Assembly: GCF_002105155.1 (NCBI RefSeq)
Contig: NW_019028981.1
Location: forward strand, 1,342,501-1,406,500
Reading direction: 5' to 3'
DNA: 64,000 nucleotides
From: Lobosporangium transversale
Taxonomy: Eukaryota; Mortierellomycota; Mortierellomycetes; Mortierellales; Mortierellaceae
Both the position numbers and the translations under genes were made by a program. Of the stretch, positions 56,101-64,000 are shown in pieces; position 1 is the stretch's first letter, and the number at the start of each line of letters is the position of its first letter. The notes beneath the pieces were generated by a model. It was not told where the DNA came from, searched no databases, and was given only the letters and a program-made list of their open reading frames with translations.

Positions 56101-59100
56101 GCTTAACGCAGAGATCAAACGTATCTCGCTTTACGATCAGTTTATTGAAATGTGGCTGGAGCGTAATAAGAAGCGACTGAGCGAGTCCCTACAGTGGTCG
56201 GAAGAAAGGAGGATTTTTGAAATCCTGTCCGAAGATGGCTTTACGCAGAATGGAATCAGATATCTCACTGCCTTGGCGAAGGCAATCTACATGTATCAGG
56301 ATGGCAACCCTGTGGTGGACTACTCACATTTCGACCATAAAGGGACATGGAAAGAGAAGTTTTTCAGCAAATCAAAGAAAAAGAACCTGTTACGAGAGGC
56401 AGTCCCACTGACCCGCACCGGCAATCAGCACCGGTTCCTCCATAGGTCCATCCTGGAATATTGTCTAGCGCGAGCGGTTTTTGAGCCTCAAGCAAAGACC
56501 AGTACATTTGTGAGCGTTGACATGGACGCTAATCTGAAACAAACTAAGGCTGTTGGACTTAGTCGCCAGAAGAGCTTCAGCTCTTGCTACAGTTTCGAGG
56601 CCACAGGCAAGAAAAAAACCGAACATCATCACCACAGCGACCCAGAGGCCCCTAACGAAGCGTCTCCATTAGTATGGAGGAGCTTAGTGAACGAGCCTTC
56701 CATCTTGCAATTCCTTGTAGACCGTGTTCGATTAGAGCCTGTTTTCAAACAGCAACTATACAATTATGTTGAATTATCAAAGGTAGATGACAAATGGCGG
56801 ATCGCCGCTGCAAACGCCATGACGATCTTGGTACGAGCAGGTGAAACATTTATTGGGGCCGATCTCCGTGGTATTCAGATTCCAGGCGCAGATCTCAGCC
56901 GTGGTATTTTCGAATCTGTGCGGCTACAAGGGGCTGATCTGAGGAAAGTTAGCTTTCGAAACTGTTGGCTACGAAAAGCCGATATGACAGGCGCGAGAAT
57001 GGATGGTGTACAGTTTGGCGAATGGCCATCCCTCCAGGAAGAGAGTGGGGCAATGTCCGCAGCGTACTCGCCTGATGGGAAGACATTCGCTGTTGGGCTT
57101 CTTGACGGCCCCATCAGCGTCTATGAGACTGTAACATGGACAAAGCTCTGTACCTGGCATGACCGCAGTGATGCATTCTTCTTTACATATTCGCCCGACA
57201 GTCGACATATTGCTGCTTGGAATGATGACCACATGGTCGTTGTGAGAGATGCTGCGTCAGGAGCATTGGTTCACAGCATGCAAGGCCATATAGACAGAAT
57301 CCGTTGTGTGGCGTACTCACCAGATGGCCAGTATCTCGCTTCAGCTGGAGACGACGGAACAGTACGTTTGTGGGATTCACAATCAGGCTTACTCAAGTAC
57401 TCATTGGAAGGACACACCGGTTGGACTCTGAGCTTAGCCTTTTCCCCTGACAGCGGCCAACTTGTATCAGCCAGCAGAGACAGTACGGTACGGATATGGG
57501 ATATGGCATTGGGAAAAGAGTTGAAGGTGCTAGAGCACGAGAATGAGACTGTCCAAGTCTTGTATTCGCCCAATAATAGTCATGAAATCATCTCCCGTGG
57601 GAACGACCATAATGTTTACGTATGGAATGTTTGCTCAGGTGAATTGGAAAGGACATTAAGGAACGAAGATCTGGTAGAGGGCATTCAGTATTCACCTGAT
57701 GGGAAGTTTGTCGCTTCATTCGCTTCTTTGAGTGTGACTGTATGGAACTTGCAAACTGGAGTTGACAGCTACAAAATTCATATTGACGCAGACAACATCC
57801 TAGATCTGAAGTACTCGCCTAGCGGAGACCAGATTGCCATTTGTGGTAGTGACAATGCTGTGCGAATTTGGGACTCTCGAACTGGACGACCGATCAACAC
57901 ACTTTATGGTCATACCCCATGGGTTTACGCTATTGCCTATTCACCCAGTGGTCACCAGATCGCATCCATCCATAATGACTCCACGGTCCGTCTTTGGGAT
58001 TCTGCTCTGCCCTGGCAGTCGTCTCACGGCTCAAACATCCACACACAACCAATTCGATCTGTCGAATTATCGCCCTCTGGACGGCAGGTTGCCTCGTGTA
58101 GCGATGATGGAACAGTGCGTGTGTGGGATGGGCGTACAGGACACCATATCTATATGCTACAAGGGGACATGCAAACAAAATACAACATCAAGTATTCACC
58201 TGATGACCGATTCTTGGCCTCTTGTGACAACAAACAGGGTTTACGCCTTTGGGATTCAAAGACGGGTCAGTTTATTCGCACCTTTGAGCCCCTAGTAGAG
58301 CAGAATGGTTTCATCATGGCGTTAGATTTTTCGCCCGTTAGTGGCCACCAAATTGTCGGCGGGCATAGTGGAGGGAGCGTGATCCTATGGAACACACATA
58401 CTGGAGCGCACATCCACACATTCCAGGAATCTAGCTATGCAGCCTGGTGTGTAATGTTTTCACCTAAAGGCGAACAAGTGCTTTCATGTGATCGCACCGG
58501 CAAAGTCAATGTCTGGGATTTACAATCTAAAGACCTTGTATGGTCCGCAATGGGAAATTTAGCTAGTATGGCTCTACGCACTGCTATGGTATACTCGCCT
58601 GATAGTTCGAAAGTCGCATTTGTGCACTCGGACGACAAGTTGGGTCTCTGGGATGCAGAGACAGGCCTCATCTACCAGAATGTCGACCTTCAAGGGCTGG
58701 TACAACTGTCAAGTGCATTTTCTCCATGTGGCCAACAGTTGGCTTTGGGATGTAAGGATGGCGCTACCGGCGTTATCGATACTGAATCTGGAAGGTATTT
58801 GCTTTCTCTTCAAGGACATACTGGCGATGTCCTTGCCATTTCTTATTCGCCTGATGGCCAGTATATTGCTTCAGGCAGTAAAGACAGAACCGTCCGGTTA
58901 TGGGACCCACGGTCGGGTGAGAACTTAGCTACGATCGACCATGTGGGTGGTATTATCAGGACATTAACGTGGAACATCACTACAGAGGGCTACTTCCTGG
59001 TGACTGGATGCGACGACTCTTCTGTCCGAAAATGGCAAATCGTTAATGAAAAGGGTGAAGCGAGCAGCAATGGCGACCTAGATGAACGTCAATATCATTT

Positions 59101-59842
59101 AAAATGGAGTACTGGAAGGACAGTTCTGTATGTTGATAAAGCGTGTATTCAAGGTGTTACTGGACTAGGTGATGCCAATAAGAAACTTCTGAAGGAGCGT
59201 TGCGTCGTTGGAAATCCATCGGAACGTTTGAATATCCAAGAGGTGAGCAAGAAGTTCCTGAAAGCAGCAACGGCAGCAGCAACAACATCCAAGAAATCAT
59301 TCTCTGCTAGCAACAAATACAACCGACCGCGCTCCAAATCCAGGCCAAAGTCGACCGAGTTTAACAGATTCAGTATGTCGAACGTGACCCATATGACCAA
59401 CATGTCCAGCATGTCCTTTAAGGAAAACAGGACTGTGTCAGCGATAGTAGAAACAGATAGTAGCGACATCAACTATGATCATAAGCACAACGACAGCCCT
59501 GACCACAACCACAACCACAACCACAACATCAGTCAGAGCAAAGCCGATAACAGCAGCACCGCTCTTAGTCACATCAATCACAACCACAGCTATAACGCCG
59601 ACCACAACGGCAACAGTAACAACAGCAACAGCAACAACAATAGCAGCAACAGCAGTATCGCTCGTAACCACGTCAGCCACAACCACGACCATTCCCATAA
59701 CTTTAATAGCTCTAAAGGGCAAATCCTGATATCATGGGGTGATTCGCCAAACAGTGGCCTGAGACTCTCGTGTACTACATGCAGTTTTGTACAGACATTT
59801 CAATGTAGCTGCAATGGCTGTAAGCAACCTAAAGAAGAATAA
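53189..59842 (+). CDS. NACHT-pentapeptide-WD40 STAND (NLR-like) receptor
   Basis: Two exons (53189-55040, 55152-59842), 2180 residues. Order: an N-terminal helical region (about 1-620) with a Ser/Pro-rich break at 100-200 and no named domain; a NACHT NTPase (about 700-1050) with P-loop VQGDSGAGKSKF (K738) and Walker B KFILICDGYDESGQ (about 799-812); a pentapeptide-repeat block (about 1185-1240, FIGADLRGIQIPGADLSRG then LQGADLRKVSF); and about 16 WD40 units (about 1250-1925), e.g. AYSPDGQYLASAGDDGTVRL. After a Lys/Ser-rich linker comes a His/Asn/Ser-rich segment (nt 59470-59700) and a final Cys-rich tail (CTTCSFVQTFQCSCNGC). STAND proteins of this build are candidates for non-self recognition or programmed-death control in fungi; that role is inferred. 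Several WD units are near-identical at the core, suggesting repeat exchange. Confidence 0.9.
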
Positions 59843-60539
59843 CAATAATAATAGCAATAATATCAATGATAATAATAACTGCGATAATGCTAATAGCAAT
59901 AATAATAATAATATATAGTAATATTAATGATAATAGTAATAAAACCCCTTTGACCTTCTGATTACTGCGATAATTTTTTCTATTTGGACAATCGATATAA
60001 TTACATTGCCATACTCTTACAATAATATGTGGGTCTAACTGATATCACAATCCCTAATAGGATGCCCTACGATCAGCTACAGGCTCCTCCAATGGCCAAG
60101 CGTCCACTGAATCTCTTTGATTTCCATCTTTGGTGCCGTGCGTATAAACTCAACTCAATGGAAGGCAAGTAATTGCAAAGCTTCATGTTGATTGATATAG
60201 TCTTTGTGTATGAAAAGCATTCACTGATAATTAGGGTGACACATGACTTTTTTTTTTAAATATCAAAAAGTTATTATGCTTTAATTAAATGAAATGCTGA
60301 GGATGAATTTCAGATGCCTAACGAAGTTAGAAAGTGGAGACATGGTATATAAAAGGAAGGTGGATAATAGAAAGCGCAGTACTTAATTCAAAAGGAGAAG
60401 AGGTTGACTGATAGATTAAAGAGGTAAAAGAGAAAAGTGCTTGTTTCTTGAAATGAAAATGACTAAGAACTGCAGTCATTACACAAATGCTTTGGAGACC
60501 TTAAACAGGGTGTGCGATATATTAATATATTGATAATGC
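59843..60539. other. Spacer with an exon-like short ORF at 60062-60172
   Basis: AAT/AATA-rich sequence follows the NLR stop codon (59843-59945). At 60061 an exon-like segment begins after a good 3' splice context (tctaactgat...ctaatag); it reads MPYDQLQAPPMAKRPLNLFD in one open frame of 36 codons, ending near a GC-type donor (gaag|gcaagt). No match is recognised. The rest, to the end of the FAD gene, is AT-rich. Confidence 0.35.
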
Positions 60540-62466
60540 TTATTTTTGAATGGCAATGTCTCCGTGCAAACGTTCTGATTCCTTTGTCTGTTCTGCTGCA
60601 TAGCGCCTCGAGCTTTTCTGTGGTAAGATTGTGCATGTGCCGCGTTGGGGTGCAAGTGGGAGGAAAGTACATTGGGGTCGATATCCTGCGGCTTTGAGCC
60701 CATCTCGGTTAAGAAATGAAGTGGGCATATATCCCATGATCAGTTGTCGTAACAGCCGGTCGGACCATTTTTGACCAAACATGATCTTACCCTGCATCTT
60801 GCTCGACTTGAACTGAAATTCAACATATGGATGCCGCTGTTCTTTATAATCTTGAAAGGCAGCCGTAATGTTTTGTGGTGTTGCACAATCCGCAATTTCA
60901 TACAGACAGTTGGCCAGGATTACAGCATCTTGTAGTGCATTCACTGCACCTTGACCGCGGCTTGGTGACATTTTATGTGCAGCTTTGAAATGTTTAATAG
61001 CAGATATTCAACAGCAAGAGCAAAAATTCGCATTAGAATGAAATATAAAGGGTGCACATCTTCTACATTTTTAACTTGATCTTTTTTCTTTCTTTTGGCA
61101 CCTACCATCCCCAATCAACACGGTACGGCCATGGTACCAGGTCTCAAAGAGTTTTTCTTCTAAAAAGACCTTGGATATTCTGTTGCGCGGGGTTGCGTCC
61201 ACAATCTGCCCGAGAGGCCCATAGGATGTAGGGAAGTTGTATACTTCTTTGATCAGGTCATCATTCCCTTCGGGTCCCCATTCTGAGGTGCGAAACGCCA
61301 TATCATCAGCTGCAGAGGACTTTAATTGCATTTGCACCCCCCAACATATCTTATTGTTTGGTACAGTGATTGTATGCCACTACAAATTTGTTTGAGATGT
61401 GTGGTTGTGAATATGGATGCATATCAAAGCAAACAAACAAACAAACACAAATATGAGCTTAGGAAGTCAGAAAGTCGGCCAGAGAATGTAGAAAGTATAC
61501 AAATATTTGCTCACTTTCACTTACAGTATAGGGCTTCCCTTTACCAAAGACAAATCTGAAATGGGTATAGTTATCCTTCAGGTCTGGAATCTTTTCATTG
61601 TCTAATGGATCTGTGGTCCCAACCATAGTCATGTATCCAATCTTGAATCCTAGAGTATCGCTGATCGGTAGTAAATTTTGTTGTCTTAGATATTTATAAA
61701 GACTTTGACGGACACCTGAGTAAGCCCCATCTGCACCGACAATAATATCTCCTAAATAGGACGAGTTGTCCGAGCAATGAATGATGACTCCACCTTCAGC
61801 TGGATGCTCGATGGAGAGTACTTTTTTCCCGAAGAGGATCTTGTGTGATGGCACTTGAGCCAATAATAAATTGTAGAACTCTGGTCGAGAGAACACAAAG
61901 GTTTGATAGCCAACCCTTGTTTTGGGACAATAGTAGAAATTAGAAAAGGTTAAATTATGATTATTGTACTGTGACAAAAAAGAGGAGTCCATGTGTTTAC
62001 AGGAATAGACCACCATTTGCAATATAGGAGATGTAAAAAAGAGAGAGGTCGTCATACTTATCAACGAAAGCTTTGCCTTCTTTATATCGGATCTTGGTCA
62101 TGTCTTCATTGTACAGGTGCATCCCGGGAATTGAGAAGCTGATCTTTTTTAGCTCATCGAACAAGCCTAATTGCTCAAATACTGGAAGGATGTTCACGTT
62201 CAGTGCTAGGATGGCGCCTATTGCAAAATAGAGAATAACTTTATTTTAAGTTTCCAGCATGAATCCTATATAAACGTACATGGATAAGGGAGGTTGCCGT
62301 CAACATGTATTTACATTGCCCTTTTTTTACCTAATGTCTTCACTGTTGTAGCGCGTTCAAAGATAGTATATGGTATGTTGGCACGTTCTAGGAGGGTACC
62401 CAAAAAAAGGCCTGCGATACCACCGCCAACTATCATTACATTGGGAGGGTTGGTTCGAGTATTCAT
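60540..62466 (-). CDS. FAD-dependent monooxygenase (PHBH-like fold)
   Basis: Five exons (62466-62331, 62217-62058, 61915-61525, 61379-61106, 60982-60540), 467 residues. The dinucleotide-binding motif MIVGGGIAGLFLGTLLERAN lies at about 11-30, followed by PYTIFERA. The second FAD motif (DIIVGADGAYSGVRQSLYKY) is at about 190, and the GD motif TVLIGDGAAHKMSPSRGQGA at about 315. These three define flavoprotein aromatic hydroxylase-like monooxygenases. The family is multi-copy in Mortierella-like fungi, and the substrate is unknown. No membrane segment or targeting signal is clear. All four introns are short and junctions close in frame; the ATG at 62466 gives the expected short lead before the Gly-rich motif. 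Confidence 0.88.
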
Positions 62467-63911
62467 TATTGAGCTATAAAGTTAATATATATGGTGGGTA
62501 CAGAAAGGTAATATCGCAAAAGCGTGAGACTAACAAGTGAATGAGAAACAGTGGGCGATAGAATGAGTGAATGAGATGGTCGCAATTAGGGAAGTGAGGA
62601 AGAGAGAGGGAGAGGGGGGGGAGAGGGGAGGAGAGGGGTATAAGAATGTTTTCATTGAGATGCAACCACATCTATGCTCCTTGTCTGTTGTTTAACCATC
62701 CAGCAATGGTGGTTGCACAGAAAAAAGAATGTTAGTTAGTAATTGCGTTCAGACTCCATGCGGCGACAATCAATGTATGGCAGTTTTGTGTTCTTAGATC
62801 TCTTTCTCTTTCTCTTTCTCTTTCTCTTTCAGAAGAAGAAATAATCAAGCTCTTCCCCTGTACAAGTTTAGGAACAGACGCTTGCACTTCACTGCAAACA
62901 GTAATGTGCATAGTTGGCGGTCATGGACATGGACATATTTGCAATCCATCTATCCTCACATGGCAACTTTTTTCTCTCTTACCATCCAGAATTCGCAATG
63001 CTCTTTTCCACTGTCCTTCATTTAATCCCAAGAAAAAAAAAAAACGTGTGCTCTCGTTTCCTTCAAGGAATATGTGCTACCAAATGAACATGAAAATATA
63101 CTTCTCTTTAATCCTTGTGTAACTGTGTAACCTGCTGCTCAATGGTCACTGCTTATTACTGTATCTTAGTCTGCCACACTTTCTCCTTCTCCTTTGGAAT
63201 ATATTTTTGTCTGGCATCTTTATTTACTTCTGCTTGCTGCTATGAGTCAAGCTTACTACTTTCCTTTCCATACATCGATAATCATGTATACTCCTTTTAT
63301 TCTAAAGGTGCATCAAAATTGGGGTCATACATGGATATGGTTGCTCTCGTCCTTAGTTACAATGTCGACAAATAGCTCATTAAAGGATAATAGTACCAAT
63401 TCCATCCTGACTTCAGTGTAGCCATCGCTGTCATGAGCAACGAGACGAGACAGAAGACATATACCTATGTATCACTGACCGCATTGTATAATGCCCGCTC
63501 AATGATAATAATCGTGAATACCGCTGTGTTTGAAACATAAGTCAATTCCAAATACTCTTAAGGAGGGCCTCGTGTCGATAACGGACTTCAATGCGGATAG
63601 GCTACCATCGTTAAACCTTACTCTAATACTCGCAGTGAAGCATTGGCGTGATCTAGGCGGCCTTTGAGGCTTGTAAATAAATAAATAAATAAAAAACAAA
63701 ATATAAAAAAGTTCGTTATTATGAAGAATGTGCATAAGCCTTGTTTATATGATTATCCTCGTAGCCATGGTCCATATGTGTGACCTCTTTTTATTCCTTC
63801 TGACCGAGAAAAAACTAAAAATAAAATAAATAAAATCTAGCGTTCGCTCTGATCTACTCTCTATCTTCTTTTTTCTCGCTCAGGAACACATCCAGCGTAT
63901 TGAAGTTCCAA
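62467..63911. other. Intergenic region with simple repeats
   Basis: About 1.45 kb with no supported gene. It holds a purine tract (about 62592-62636, gagagg units), a CTTTCT repeat (62803-62830), an A run (63032-63043) and a TAAA repeat (63673-63692). The final 60 bases are T/C-rich and lead into the next start codon. Confidence 0.45.
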
Positions 63912-64000
63912 ATGAGCGAGTATGACACTTCTGATCCAATTATACACTCTCTCCAGAGCCAGCTGGCTACACTCACCAGCCGGCTTGAGGCTCTCTCGAC
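63912..64000 (+). CDS. Unidentified gene, 5' part only
   Basis: An open frame starts at ATG 63912 and runs off the window after 29 codons: MSEYDTSDPIIHSLQSQLAT and then a short heptad-like helix (LTSRLEALS). The composition suggests a coiled-coil start. Upstream is a C/T-rich leader with a splice-acceptor-like ctcgctcag at 63875-63883, so an upstream exon cannot be excluded. The name and function cannot be judged from this fragment. Confidence 0.45.
   Translation, partial: MSEYDTSDPIIHSLQSQLATLTSRLEALS

Overview
The window looks like nuclear DNA of an early-diverging fungus, most likely Mortierellomycotina (Mortierella-like). Reasons: about twenty conserved eukaryotic genes split by short GT-AG introns (mostly 80-350 bp) carrying long poly-T/poly-A tracts; fungal cell-wall and sterol/sphingolipid genes; and an accessory set (Crinkler-like gene, RNI-type leucine-rich-repeat gene, NACHT-pentapeptide-WD40 receptor, multi-exon FAD monooxygenase) that I associate with Mortierella genomes. 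The genus is inferred from recalled families, not from a search. All multi-exon models were built by hand; each keeps one frame through every junction and sums to a whole number of codons.

Layout. 0.3-11 kb: importin beta-1, a LYAR-type zinc-finger protein, mitochondrial BCKDH E1-alpha, and (minus) a tRNA t6A dehydratase of the TcdA/Tcd1 type. 11.7-15.6 kb: an accessory patch with a broken Crinkler-like gene and a gene-free stretch. 15.7-24.5 kb: mitochondrial ribosomal protein uL15m, then four minus-strand genes: OCA6-like phosphatase with a long polyQ/polyN tail, prolyl-4-hydroxylase-like dioxygenase, mevalonate kinase, sphingolipid delta-4 desaturase. 24.5-30.5 kb: second accessory patch with an intact LRR gene, then decayed DNA holding the relic of a Fanzor (eukaryotic TnpB-like) gene with a PIN/XPG-like front part, followed by a perfect-stem hairpin. 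30.6-34.9 kb: divergent THOC7 and UTP5/WDR43. 35.2-35.5 kb: an internally deleted relic of the LRR family. 36.3-45.6 kb: CWC18/CCDC12, ADE4, CCT8 and SEC13, the last two divergent from a 233-bp spacer. 46.6-52 kb: GPI-anchored GH16/CBM18 cell-wall transglycosylase and an F-box protein. 53.2-59.8 kb: a 2180-residue STAND/NLR-like receptor. 60.5-62.5 kb: FAD monooxygenase. At 63.9 kb an unidentified gene runs off the end.

The housekeeping genes cover nuclear import, mRNA export (THO), splicing, ribosome biogenesis, protein folding, COPII/nuclear pore, purine, sterol, sphingolipid and branched-chain amino acid metabolism, with no operon-like logic. The main discovery candidates are the PIN/XPG-plus-Fanzor relic (29.1-30.4 kb), the NACHT-pentapeptide-WD40 receptor with a histidine/asparagine and cysteine-rich tail, the inactivated Crinkler, and the paired intact and deleted LRR copies. 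No tRNA, rRNA or CRISPR array was seen.
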